A stretch of 64,000 nucleotides of DNA from JBLLJR01 sp047692235 (GTDB lineage Bacteria > Pseudomonadota > Gammaproteobacteria > Enterobacterales > Enterobacteriaceae): contig JBLLJR010000004.1 in NCBI GenBank assembly GCA_047692235.1, positions 100,907 through 164,906 of the forward strand, written 5' to 3'. Below the pieces are notes generated by a model, which saw only the letters and a program-made list of their open reading frames with translations, had not been told where the DNA came from and made no database searches. How positions within the stretch are numbered: the first letter of the stretch is position 1; every line of letters begins with the position of its first letter. Of the stretch, positions 31,358 through 41,112 are shown piece by piece. The translations under genes were made by a program, and so were the position numbers.

Positions 31358-31699
31358 ATGAATCAAGAATCAATAAATATAAATTTAAAACTTTCTGAAA
31401 TCGCATTAGAAAAAATAAAAAAAATAACCATAAAATATCCTAATTCAAAATTTAGAATATTTATCACAGGAGGAGGATGTAATGGATTTCAATATGGATT
31501 TACTATTGATAAAAAAATTCATGATGATGATATTTTAATTTTTAAATTTGGAGTTTCTATTATTATAGATCCAATGAGTTTTCAATATTTAAATGGAGGA
31601 TTGATAGATTATACATGTGGATTACATGGATCAAAATTTATAGTAATTAATCCAAATGCTAAAACCACATGTAGTTGTGGTTATTCATTTAGTGTTTAA
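31358..31699 (+). CDS. erpA: Iron-sulfur cluster insertion protein ErpA
   Basis: A-type carrier that delivers Fe-S clusters to target enzymes. The 113-residue protein (E. coli 114) has FITGGGCNGFQYGF with the first cysteine, DPMSFQYLNGG, and the C-terminal CSCGYSFSV with the other two. The GFQYGF form and the length fit ErpA better than IscA or SufA. It stands alone, divergent from dksA and convergent with rlmB. Confidence 0.92.
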   Translation: MNQESININLKLSEIALEKIKKITIKYPNSKFRIFITGGGCNGFQYGFTIDKKIHDDDILIFKFGVSIIIDPMSFQYLNGGLIDYTCGLHGSKFIVINPNAKTTCSCGYSFSV

Positions 31700-31741
31700 T
31701 TAAATTTAATATATAAAATTTAGTATTTGTATATTATTTTA

Positions 31742-32476
31742 TTACGTGTAATTTGTTTGTCTAAATACTTCAAATAAACATATAGCAGATGCAACTGATA
31801 CATTAAGCGAGTTAATTGTACCATTCATAGGAATTTTCACTAATTCATCGCAATATGAAAGTATTAATTTACGTATACCTTTATTTTCCGAGCCAACTAC
31901 AATTGCTATTGACCCTTCTAATTTAGTATTAAATATAACATTTTTGGCATTATAAGTAGTCCCAATAATACGAACAAAATTCTTTTTTAATAACTTAATA
32001 GTTCTTGATAAATTTGTTACTGATATTAATGGTACGCTTTCAGCAGCTCCGCTAGCAACTTTTATTACAGTAGAATTTATATTTACAGAACATTTCTTTT
32101 GTATAATAATAGCATTGGCTTTAACAGCATCAGCACAACGTAAACATGCACCTAAATTATGTGGATCTGTTATTCCATCTAAAATAAGAAATAAGAAATT
32201 TTTATTTTCTTTAAATAAATTTAATAAATAACTTTCATTATACTTATAAGATATATTGTGTACATAAGCTACACAACCTTGATGTACTGCTCTATATGTT
32301 ATTTTATCTAAATATCTCTTGTTAGTTAATTTGAAATTAATATCAAGTTTTTTTATTTTTTCAATTAAAAATTTAAGTCTTTTATTGTTATTTAATATAT
32401 AAATACAAATAATATTATTTGTATTTAAATTGATTAAACTTTCTATAGCATGAATGCCATAAATTATTTTGCTCAT
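31742..32476 (-). CDS. rlmB: 23S rRNA (Gm2251) methyltransferase RlmB
   Basis: SpoU-family (SPOUT) enzyme that 2'-O-methylates G2251 in the 23S peptidyl-transferase P loop. The 244-residue protein (E. coli 243) has IYGIHAIESL at the start, motif 1 DGITDPHNLGACLRCADA, motif 2 VVGSENKGI, and motif 3 IPMNGTINSLNVSVASAI. It is the distal member of the miaA-hflK-hflC-rlmB block; nsrR and rnr, which lie between in E. coli, are missing. Confidence 0.96.
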   Translation of the reverse strand: MSKIIYGIHAIESLINLNTNNIICIYILNNNKRLKFLIEKIKKLDINFKLTNKRYLDKITYRAVHQGCVAYVHNISYKYNESYLLNLFKENKNFLFLILDGITDPHNLGACLRCADAVKANAIIIQKKCSVNINSTVIKVASGAAESVPLISVTNLSRTIKLLKKNFVRIIGTTYNAKNVIFNTKLEGSIAIVVGSENKGIRKLILSYCDELVKIPMNGTINSLNVSVASAICLFEVFRQTNYT

Positions 32477-32595
32477 CTTTTGATTTATATTATTAAATTA
32501 AAATTTTGATAAATACAAACTTTTATAAAATATAATATATTATATAATTTTTATATTTATATATTTAATTTTACTTTATAAAAAAATAAAAAATA

Positions 32596-33564
32596 TTATT
32601 TATTGCTTTGATTAAATGCATTGTTTAATTGCATAAATTTAAAAAATTCACTTTTCGAGTTTAATATAACAGTATCATTATAATTAAATATTTTTTCATA
32701 AGCCTCTAAACTTCTAATAAAAGAATAGAATTCAGGAGATTTATTAAAGGCATCTGCATATAATTTAAATGTTTCTGCATCAGCTTCACCTTTAAATATA
32801 TCAGATTGTTTTTTAGCAAGAGCTAAAATTTTTTCTACTTCATAATCAGCTTTAGCTCGTAATTTTTCTGATTCCTCTTTTCCTTTAGATATATGATATC
32901 TTGCTACAGATTCTCGTTCTAATCTCATTCTTTTGTATATGGAATCTGAAATTTCTTTAGGTAAGTTAATTTTTTTAATGCGTATGTCAATAATTTCTAT
33001 ACCAAATGAAATAATACTGTTTTGTATACTATCTAAAATATTTTTATCATCAGAAATAATTTGTGTGCTTGTAAAATCTTTTATATCATTTATATTTAAA
33101 GATTTACGTACATTATCCATTACTCTATTTCTGTAATCAGTTATAATACTTTTAACACTTAATTTACCTAATTCAGATCTTAATCTATCAAAAAGCTTTC
33201 TTTTTATTAAATTCCTAGCTATGGCAATATTTCCTCGACCTGTTGATAAAAAATATGCGCCAACATCTCTAATTTTCCATTTAACATATGAATCAATAAT
33301 TACATCTTTTTTCTCCATTGTTACAAAACGATTGGATTTATTTTCCATAGTTTGAATTTTTACATCCAATATTTTTACATTATCTATAATAGGAATTTTC
33401 ACATGTATTCCAGAAGAATATATTAATGGATGCATATTATCATTTCTTAATAATTTACCAAAACGTAAAATTATTCCTTTTTCTCCTTCATGTACTATAA
33501 ATAATGATGAATAACAAATAGGAATTAAAATTAATGTTATTAATATAATAATAAAATTACGCAT
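32596..33564 (-). CDS. hflC: FtsH protease modulator HflC
   Basis: SPFH/prohibitin-family membrane protein that forms, with HflK, a large periplasmic cage around FtsH (also in this window). The 322-residue protein (E. coli 334) has one N-terminal membrane helix (residues 3-20), then FIVHEGEKGIILRFGKLL, the SPFH domain, and an alanine/glutamate-rich coiled coil (KGEADAETFKLYADAF). Its start is 11 bp from the hflK stop. Confidence 0.96.
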   Translation of the reverse strand: MRNFIIILITLILIPICYSSLFIVHEGEKGIILRFGKLLRNDNMHPLIYSSGIHVKIPIIDNVKILDVKIQTMENKSNRFVTMEKKDVIIDSYVKWKIRDVGAYFLSTGRGNIAIARNLIKRKLFDRLRSELGKLSVKSIITDYRNRVMDNVRKSLNINDIKDFTSTQIISDDKNILDSIQNSIISFGIEIIDIRIKKINLPKEISDSIYKRMRLERESVARYHISKGKEESEKLRAKADYEVEKILALAKKQSDIFKGEADAETFKLYADAFNKSPEFYSFIRSLEAYEKIFNYNDTVILNSKSEFFKFMQLNNAFNQSNK

Positions 33565-33575
33565 ATAATACCTTA

Positions 33576-34733
33576 TTATTTATGTTTGTTTGTATTATTC
33601 TTTTTAATTATATAAGAATTATTATCAACCTTAGAAATAATATGTTTCGTATTATTTTTTTTATTTAATAACAATTTATTATTTGTATTTGGTTGAAATT
33701 GATTTTTGCTAATATTATTAATTAATTGTGGTCCATTTTTTAACATTTGATATAGTGGAAGAATAAATAATTTATTATTTGAATCATCCACAAATACTTT
33801 ATTTGTCTTACTTAAAATTTTACTCATTGCATCTATATATAATCTTTCACGAGTAATTTTAGGAGCCAATATATATTGTGGTAATATTTTTTTAAATTTT
33901 CTAACTTCACCTTCAGCTTGAATAATACTTTTAGATTTATAAGATTTACCTTCTTCAATTATTCTTTTAGCTTTGCCATTTGCAAGTGGTTTAATTTCAT
34001 TAGAATAAGCTTCTGCTTCTCTAATATATTGTTGTTCACTTTCTTTTGCAGATATAGCATTATCAAAAGCATATTTTACTTCTTTAGGTGGACGTGCAGT
34101 TTGCAAGTTAACATCTAATAAAGATAACCCTGTTTTATAAGGTATCATGATATTTTTTAATATGTTTTTTGTATCATTTTTTATGATAGTTCTTCCTTCA
34201 GTTAAAACTTTATCCATTGTATATTTACCAACAACACTTCTTAAAGCACTATCAATAGCTTGTTGTAAACTAACTTCGGGATTATTAGAACTAAATAAAT
34301 AATTTTTTAAATTTGATATACGATATTGAACATTCATCTCTACATAAATTATATTTGAATCTGATGTTAACATTGATCCTGAAGAAGATAATTCTTTGAT
34401 TGATTCTACATTTATTATTGTAACATTATCAATAAACATAGGAATCCAATTCAAACCAGGATTCGAATAAGCAATAAATTTACCAAATCTTAATATTATT
34501 CCTTTCTCTGATTCTTTAACTATATAAAATCCACTACAAAACCATACAGTAATTAATGCTATTATCAAAAATAAAAAAAAGTAAATACTTGCATTTGTTG
34601 ATTCTTTTTTTTTAACTAAATCTTTTTCTCTTATATATTTTTTAAATACATCATTTAAGTTATTTGTATTTTTTGTGTTATAACTGTTGTCATTATTTTT
34701 ATAAACATTATTTTGATCCTGATCAAACGTCAT
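33576..34733 (-). CDS. hflK: FtsH protease modulator HflK
   Basis: Partner of HflC in the FtsH-regulating complex. The 385-residue protein (E. coli 419) has a polar N-terminal tail, one membrane helix at about residues 50-70, YIVKESEKGIILRFGKFI, and the SPFH domain with NVQYRISNLKNYLF. GGAG precedes the ATG. The neighbours hfq and hflX, between miaA and hflK in E. coli, have been lost, leaving a 246-bp spacer with no remnant. Confidence 0.96.
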   Translation of the reverse strand: MTFDQDQNNVYKNNDNSYNTKNTNNLNDVFKKYIREKDLVKKKESTNASIYFFLFLIIALITVWFCSGFYIVKESEKGIILRFGKFIAYSNPGLNWIPMFIDNVTIINVESIKELSSSGSMLTSDSNIIYVEMNVQYRISNLKNYLFSSNNPEVSLQQAIDSALRSVVGKYTMDKVLTEGRTIIKNDTKNILKNIMIPYKTGLSLLDVNLQTARPPKEVKYAFDNAISAKESEQQYIREAEAYSNEIKPLANGKAKRIIEEGKSYKSKSIIQAEGEVRKFKKILPQYILAPKITRERLYIDAMSKILSKTNKVFVDDSNNKLFILPLYQMLKNGPQLINNISKNQFQPNTNNKLLLNKKNNTKHIISKVDNNSYIIKKNNTNKHK

Positions 34734-34979
34734 AACTATACTCCAATCGACTTTGATTAAAACTGTACAATATTTTTAAGTAAATAAACATATTTTTATA
34801 ATAAAAATATTTATAACATAATTTATATATATTGAAAATATAAACAGTTTTATTTAGCTTTTTTATAAAATTAATATCTAAAATTATTTATATTATTAAT
34901 ATTTAAATACATATTTAAAATATTATAAAAATATATATAATTAATACATTTATAAAAATTTTATATAAATTTCTTAATA

Positions 34980-35912
34980 TTAATTAATAATAATTTTTTT
35001 TTTAATAAATTCTATAGCAAAATTTAAGTTTTGACTATCTAACCAATATGTATTATTAAATTTTTTTAACCATGTTATCTGACGTTTAGCAATTTGATTA
35101 GTTGCAGAAATAACAAGTAATTTCATTTTTTCATAATTAATTTCATTAGATAAATATGACCACATTTGTCTATAACCAACAGATTTCATAGATTGTAAAT
35201 TAATATTTACATCTTTTCTTAAAAATAATTTTTGTACTTCCAAATCGAAACCAGATTGTAAAATTTTATTAAATCTATTTTTAATACGATTATGTAAAGA
35301 AAAACGATCAATAGGTGAAATTATAAATTTATATGAAAAATATGGTAGTTTTTCTTTATTTGAATTTGTTTTTAATTCTGATAAAGATTTACCTGTAATT
35401 AAAAATATTTCTAATATTCTAGATATACGATAAACATCATTTTTATGTATATACTTAGATGAAACTTTATCAATTTTTTTAAATATATTATACATATTAT
35501 CCCATCCAATCTGTTTAGATTTATTTTGTATAAACAAACGCACTTGTTTGTTAGATGGAGGTAATTTATATAATCCATTTAATATAGATGTAAAATACAT
35601 TAAAGTTCCTCCAACCAAAAGAGGAATTTTATTATTTTTAATAATATTAGAAATTTCTTTTTTAACATCGTGAAAACAATGCGAAACCGAGTATGTATCA
35701 GTCACATCACAAATATTTATTAATCTATGGGGTGCTAATTTTAACTCATCAGCATTTGGAGTTGACGTACCAATATTCATATCTTTATAAATCATAGATG
35801 CATCAATACTAATAATTTCTACTGGTAATTGTTTGCATAATTCTATTGCTAAAGTAGTTTTACCAGCAGCTGTAGGACCCATAATTAATATTATCTTTTT
35901 TTTATTTTGCAA
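34980..35912 (-). CDS. miaA: tRNA dimethylallyltransferase
   Basis: Adds the isopentenyl group to A37 of tRNAs reading UNN codons, important in an A+T-rich genome. The 310-residue protein (E. coli 316) has the P-loop MGPTAAGKTTLAIEL near residue 10, ISIDASMIYKDMNIGTS, PLLVGGTLMYF, and MKSVGYRQMWSYL. First gene of the miaA-hflK-hflC-rlmB block; mutL upstream is not present here, its place taken by the dead bio genes. Confidence 0.97.
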   Translation of the reverse strand: MQNKKKIILIMGPTAAGKTTLAIELCKQLPVEIISIDASMIYKDMNIGTSTPNADELKLAPHRLINICDVTDTYSVSHCFHDVKKEISNIIKNNKIPLLVGGTLMYFTSILNGLYKLPPSNKQVRLFIQNKSKQIGWDNMYNIFKKIDKVSSKYIHKNDVYRISRILEIFLITGKSLSELKTNSNKEKLPYFSYKFIISPIDRFSLHNRIKNRFNKILQSGFDLEVQKLFLRKDVNINLQSMKSVGYRQMWSYLSNEINYEKMKLLVISATNQIAKRQITWLKKFNNTYWLDSQNLNFAIEFIKKKIIIN

Positions 35913-36009
35913 TTATATTTCTCTATTTAATATTTTTAAATACTAAGATTAAATAAACTTTATTTATATACTTATAACATAAATCACTATATCAAAATTA
36001 TATAATAAA

Positions 36010-37300
36010 TAATTTAAAATAAAAAATTTTTTTATATCTAAAGATTGCTTAATAGATGTAGTAAGAAAATTACTTTCATCATTTGATGATGATATATACA
36101 GACATAATATAAATATATTTATCAAATGGTCTAATCCAAACCCCATGGTCTACAAACCATTTTTATATATTAATTAAATGTACAAGAAATTTAGTTTCAA
36201 CTACACCAATAACTCCTATAACACGTGCATAACGTACATTTTTATGATTTTTTAAAAAATTAATTTCTTAAACATATAATGAGATATATTTTTAATTTTT
36301 TTATTAAAATTACTTTTTTTTAATAAAGTTAAATTTGCATTAGCTGTAACGCAAGCTAATGGGTTAACCATGAATATAGTACCATACATAAAGATTCCAT
36401 TCGAATGATTGCCTATTGATTTTGATATTTTACTATTAATAATATTGACTGAAATAGGTAAAATCCCTCCTATTAAAGCTTTACTTAAACAAATAATATC
36501 TTGTGATATATTAGCATAATGAAAGCCAAATAATTTACTGGTTCTACAAAAACTTGTAGCTACTTCATCGGCGATAAATAATACATTATAATAATTACAT
36601 AAATCTCTTAATTAATTAAGATATTAAATATGATAAAAATACATACCTCCAGCAGATTGCACTATTGGTTCAATTACAACTGCGGCTAATTTAACCATAA
36701 TACTTTTAAATACTATATTTAATAAGTCATATTCATTATTTAACCATGTTTGATAAAACACTCTATTTAATTGTCCGACTAATATATTAAATATATTGTT
36801 CTTATAATATTTAAAATATAATGGGTTATTTGGATCAAATAATGACATATTAGCAATATGTATCACCATGATATCCTCTGCTAAAAGATAAAAATTTATA
36901 TTTATTTTTTTGCAAGAATTCCAATATTGCCAAGCAATCTTCATCACTATTTATATAGCAATAAAACCAGAATCAGATAAAAATATATAATCTAATCCAT
37001 CAGATGTTAATTGAACGAGTTTTTACATAATTCCATTACAGGCGAATGTGTAATAACGCTGAACATAATATGTAACATATTATTTGTTTAATTACATATT
37101 GCTGTATTAATTTATAAATTATTATATCCATGAATAGTAGACTACCAAGAAGATACACCATCTATTAGTTTTTTACCATTTTGTAAAATTAAAATAAGTT
37201 TATTTACTGAAACTATTGGATAAATTGGCAATGGATTTACAATAGAATCATAGGGATGCTAAATATATTTACGATCAAATAACAAATCATATTTATCCAT
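36010..37300 (-). pseudogene. bioA: Degraded bioA (DAPA aminotransferase)
   Basis: The minus strand still encodes most of BioA in scattered frames. From ATG 37300 it reads MDKYDLLFDRKYI, then TAG exactly where BioA has tryptophan, then HPYDSIVNPLPIYPIV; the second tryptophan of SSWW is also TAG (37142-37144). Further pieces are HIMFSVITHSPVMELC, FLSDSGFIAI, AWQYW, VVIEPIVQSAGGM, SKALIGG with the PLP lysine, VIGVIGVVET, HGVWIRPF and a shifted C-terminus ending near 36010. At least four frameshifts and several stops make it inactive. It is divergent from the bioB remnant with only 34 bp between. Confidence 0.93.
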
Positions 37301-37334
37301 ATTAAAATACCTTGTTTTTTATAAAATTTCATCT

Positions 37335-38283
37335 ATGTCAATTTAAAAATAGGATATACATCAAATTATATCATTATTTAATAAACCATTTTTAGATTTA
37401 TTATTTTTAGCACAACAAATTCATAGAAAAAATTTTGTACCTGGGCAAAATGCAATTAAGTACATTAATGTCAATTAAAACAGGTTTATATCCTGAAGAT
37501 TGTAAATATTGTCTTCAAAACGCAAAATATAATAAAGATATTAAATCTGAAAAATTAGTTGATATTAAAAAAATTATTAAAAATGCAAAACAAGCAAAAA
37601 ATTAGGATCAACTAGATTTTGTATGGGTGCTGTTTGTAAAAAGTGTTAATGATAGATATATTTCTTTTTTAATAAAAGTTATATCAGAAGTTAAATTTAT
37701 AGGCTTAGAAAGCCTGTATGACACTCGGATAATTAACAACAATACAAGCAAATAAATTATCTAAAGCTGGTTGAAATTATTATAACCACAATTTAAATTC
37801 TTCTCCTGAATTTTATTCAAATATTATTACAACAAGAAAATATCAAGATAGACTGAATACTTTAAATAAAGTAAGAAATTCAGGAATTAAAATATGTTCT
37901 GGTAGCATAATCGGTTTAGGAGAAAATATTAATGATCGAGCAAAATTATTATTACAATTATCTAATTTATCAACTCCACCAGAAAGTGTTCCTATTAATA
38001 TACTAGTTAAAATTAAAAGAACCCCATTATATAAAAACAAAGATATAGATATTTTTGAGTTTATTAAAACTATTGCAGTTGCACGTATTGTAATGCCTAC
38101 TTCATATGTTAGATTATCTGTGGTAAGAGAAAATATTAGCGAACAAACTTAAGCGTTATATTTTATAGCAGGAGCAAATTCAGTATTTTATCGTAATAAA
38201 TTATTAATAACATCAAATACGGGAATATTAAAAGATATAAAATTATTTAAAAAATTAAATATAAATTATAGTTTTGTCTCTTA
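37335..38283 (+). pseudogene. bioB: Degraded bioB (biotin synthase)
   Basis: Remnant of the radical-SAM biotin synthase. Recognisable pieces in shifting frames are LFNKPFLDLLFLAQQIHR, STLMSIKTGLYPEDCKYC, LGSTRFCMGA, ACMTLG, NYYNHNLNSSPEFYSNIIT, GLGENINDRAKLLLQLSNL, TPPESVPINILVKIK and IAVARIVMPTSYVRLS. The first cysteine of the CX3CX2C cluster motif is tyrosine (TAT, 37489-37491). There are early stops (TAA, TAG) in codons 4 and 6, frameshifts, and later stops including TGA within AG-NYYNHN. The downstream half is nearly in one frame, so decay seems fairly recent. Confidence 0.95.
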
Positions 38284-38305
38284 AATTTAATAATTATAAA
38301 ATATT

Positions 38306-38924
38306 TTGACTAAACGTATTTTTATTACTGGTACCGATACTAATGTTGGTAAAACTTTAGTTGTATGTTCAATTATGCAATTTGCTGTTAAATTAAATTA
38401 TAATGTTGCTGGATATAAACCAATTGCTTCTAGTTGTACACAATATGTTTCTGGTATAAAGAGTAAAGATGCTTTATTACTTATGAAAATAGTAATTTAA
38501 ATATAAAATATAAAAAAATTAATCCCTTTTCGTTTATTGAATCAATAGCCCCAATTATAGTAAGTAAAAATTAAATAAATTTATTAGTATAAATCAATTA
38601 CTAATGGTCTCTTAGATATTTAGAAAAGTTTTTAAATTTTAAAGTAATAGAAGGTGTTGGAGGTTGGTGTACTCAAATTAATAATAGATTTTCATATAGT
38701 GATTGGATTATAAATGAAAATTGCCTGTTATTTTAGTTGTTAGCATAAAACCAGGTTTGTTATTAAGTAATTTTGTAATTAAAAAATTAAAATGTAATCT
38801 TATTGAATGGATAGCTAATAATTTTACTAAAAATAATCTTTATAATTATTCTATGTATATTAAAATTTTAAAAAACAAAATTTGTTCTCCTTTATTAGGT
38901 GAATTCCATTTTATAAAAAAATAA
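38306..38924 (+). pseudogene. bioD: Degraded bioD (dethiobiotin synthetase)
   Basis: Starts with a TTG codon followed by TKRIFITGTDTNVGKTLV, the BioD P-loop, and continues AGYKPIASSC and GIKSKDALLL before a stop near 38498. Later frames hold NPFSFIESIAPIIVS, EGVGGWCTQINN, YSDWIINE, LPVILVVSIKPG, LIEWIANNF and CSPLLGEFHF. Frameshifts and stops show that it is dead. It follows bioB after 22 bp, so bioF and bioC, which separate them in E. coli, were already absent when the operon was working. Confidence 0.92.
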
Positions 38925-39003
38925 AAGAAATTTTTTATTTAAAAATTTTAAATATAAATTAATAAATCAAATTATTAAAGAAATATAAATTTCTATTGAT
39001 ATT

Positions 39004-40152
39004 TTAATAAATTTTACTAATTGGATAGTAACCTAAAATTTTTACACATTTACTTAAATTTTTTAAATTTAATAATGCATTTTTTATTTTAAAAAATTCT
39101 ATATTAACTTTGATATCAATAAATATTATTTTATTATTTTTTATATTATTAAATATAGGTCTTGATGTTAATGATATTAATGTGATTTTATTTTTTTTAA
39201 ATATTTCTAATATATTTAATAAATAATTGTATTCTTTAGAAATTTCTATTGACATAGAAATTTTATAAATTTTTTGAGTAGAAATATCTATTTTCTCTTT
39301 GGATAATACAATAAATCTTGTTATATTATTTATTTGATTCGAAATATTTGTCTTAATAATATTTAAATCATATATATTACAGATATTGCCATCTGCTATT
39401 GCAGCAATTTTAGAACAATTAGAGGTGTTAATTATATTAACAGCTTCTGATGTACTTGAACAATATTTAAGTTTTAAATTTGGATTATTTAAAAGAAAAT
39501 TACTACATTGTTTAAATGGTTGGAAATGACTGTAAATATATTTAATCTCATTGAAACATAAATTTTGTTTTGCGACAATACAATGATTAATATTCAGTAA
39601 AACTTCACCCACTAAAAATAATTTAGTATTTTGAAGTATATCAAATACTTCATCAATAAAACCGGAACTATTATTTTCAATTGGTAATAATCCATAATCT
39701 GTTTTCCCTGAACATACTAAATCTACAACATTATAAAATGTAGAACAACTATATCCATCAATTTCATTGAAAGATTGTGATGCATATTTTAATGCAGCTA
39801 TATAAGAATATGAACCTTTACTTCCCAAATATGAAATTTTAAATTTTTTATTTAATTTAGAACTTGAATGTTTTTCAAAAAAATCTTTTTGAATTAATAC
39901 AGAATCTTTAATTATATGTTTAAACAAATTATGAATATATAATTTATTAAAACTTAATGTTTTACCAAGTAAAGTTAATTTATTTAATAAATTTTTTTCT
40001 CTATATTTATCGCGTATAGAACTATTAGAGTTTATTTTAAGTTTTGCGATTTCAATTGATAATTTTCTTCGTTGTGATAATATTGTTAATAATTTATAAT
40101 CTAGATTATCTATTTTTTCACGTAAATTTTGTAAAGAATTATAATTATCCAT
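39004..40152 (-). CDS. pheA: Bifunctional chorismate mutase / prephenate dehydratase (P-protein)
   Basis: Converts chorismate to prephenate and on to phenylpyruvate. The 382-residue protein is colinear with E. coli PheA (386). All six mutase residues are kept: R11, R28, K39, D48, R51 and Q88. The dehydratase domain (about 104-285) keeps TRF at 278-280. In the C-terminal ACT regulatory domain, however, the phenylalanine-binding GALV (309-312) is NYLL and ESRP (329-332) is TSRP, suggesting weak feedback inhibition (inference). No pheL leader or attenuator is visible in the 128-bp upstream spacer. Confidence 0.97.
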   Translation of the reverse strand: MDNYNSLQNLREKIDNLDYKLLTILSQRRKLSIEIAKLKINSNSSIRDKYREKNLLNKLTLLGKTLSFNKLYIHNLFKHIIKDSVLIQKDFFEKHSSSKLNKKFKISYLGSKGSYSYIAALKYASQSFNEIDGYSCSTFYNVVDLVCSGKTDYGLLPIENNSSGFIDEVFDILQNTKLFLVGEVLLNINHCIVAKQNLCFNEIKYIYSHFQPFKQCSNFLLNNPNLKLKYCSSTSEAVNIINTSNCSKIAAIADGNICNIYDLNIIKTNISNQINNITRFIVLSKEKIDISTQKIYKISMSIEISKEYNYLLNILEIFKKNKITLISLTSRPIFNNIKNNKIIFIDIKVNIEFFKIKNALLNLKNLSKCVKILGYYPISKIY

Positions 40153-40280
40153 ACCTATTTCATACCTATATAATAAAATTATGTTATATATAATTTTATT
40201 AACAATATAAAAATAAATTTTTATTTTTAAAAAATTTAAATAAAAAACTTGTATATAATTTATTAAAAAATAAAATATTT

Positions 40281-41027
40281 TTATTCTTTATTTAATAAAA
40301 TTATTTTTTTAATTTTATCATTTAAACTATTAATTTTTAATTTATTTAATGATTTAGACATATAATATAAAGATTTCTTAGTATCTAATGTATCTGGAAA
40401 ATTTTTTAACATTTGTATTACTCTATTTACAACTGATATATACATTTTATTTAAAAAATAAAATTTTACTACATTTAAATTATGTTCTGATAATTGATTT
40501 TTTATATAAATAAGTTTTTTTGTTGCATCATATGCATATTCACTATTTTGATAATGATGATTTATTTTAATAAATCTATGAAATGCTTTTAACATATATT
40601 TTTGATCACATTGTGAATTTTTATAAAATAAATTAAAAAATGAATTTGTCTTATACTTCATGTCTATCAAACCGTCAATATAAAAAATATAATCTATATG
40701 TTTATATTTAGGATTAAATTTTATAAAATGGTGTATGATTTTTTTTGCATTAACAAAATTATTGGTTTTATAATAAAAATAAATTAAATAAATAGATAAT
40801 TGTTCTGAAAAATATCCAATATTGCAATTTGTTTTATATATATCTTCTAAATCTTCAATGGATTTTTTTTTATATTCATTAAAGAAATTTTTTTTGACTA
40901 AATTATATTTTAGATAACAAAAATTGTTTTGTGCAAATGAAAAATTATTGGAAAAATAAATGATTATTATACATATTAAAAATAACTTATTTAAGTAAAA
41001 ATTTTTGCTAAATTTAAAATATTTCAT
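40281..41027 (-). CDS. bamD: Outer membrane assembly factor BamD
   Basis: Essential partner of BamA in outer-membrane protein insertion. The 248-residue protein (E. coli 245) is built of TPR-like repeats and aligns over its length: NPKYKHIDYIFYIDGL, KAFHRFIKINHHYQNSEYAYDATKKLIYIKNQL, SVVNRVIQMLKNFPDT. It sits next to pheA as in E. coli (raiA and pheL lost). The N-terminus has a hydrophobic segment (about 14-27) but no lipobox; the nearest cysteines (19 and 37) lack the expected small residue at -1. It may be held in place by an uncleaved helix or secreted unlipidated. Confidence 0.88.
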   Translation of the reverse strand: MKYFKFSKNFYLNKLFLICIIIIYFSNNFSFAQNNFCYLKYNLVKKNFFNEYKKKSIEDLEDIYKTNCNIGYFSEQLSIYLIYFYYKTNNFVNAKKIIHHFIKFNPKYKHIDYIFYIDGLIDMKYKTNSFFNLFYKNSQCDQKYMLKAFHRFIKINHHYQNSEYAYDATKKLIYIKNQLSEHNLNVVKFYFLNKMYISVVNRVIQMLKNFPDTLDTKKSLYYMSKSLNKLKINSLNDKIKKIILLNKE

Positions 41028-41112
41028 ATATTAAGTTGTTTCATAAATAAATTTTAAAAATTTAAATAAAACATATTTTGCGGTAACATATCATATATTT
41101 AATTAAATATAT

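Noticed and set aside
36010..37300. TAG read as tryptophan (genetic code change), because two bioA tryptophans are TAG
   Set aside because: carB and glmM end with TAG, and bioA also has TAA stops and frameshifts. Decay explains it without recoding.
37301..37334. BirA operator between divergent bioA and bioB
   Set aside because: The 34-bp gap has no clear palindrome resembling the E. coli bio operator, and it is too short and drifted to judge.
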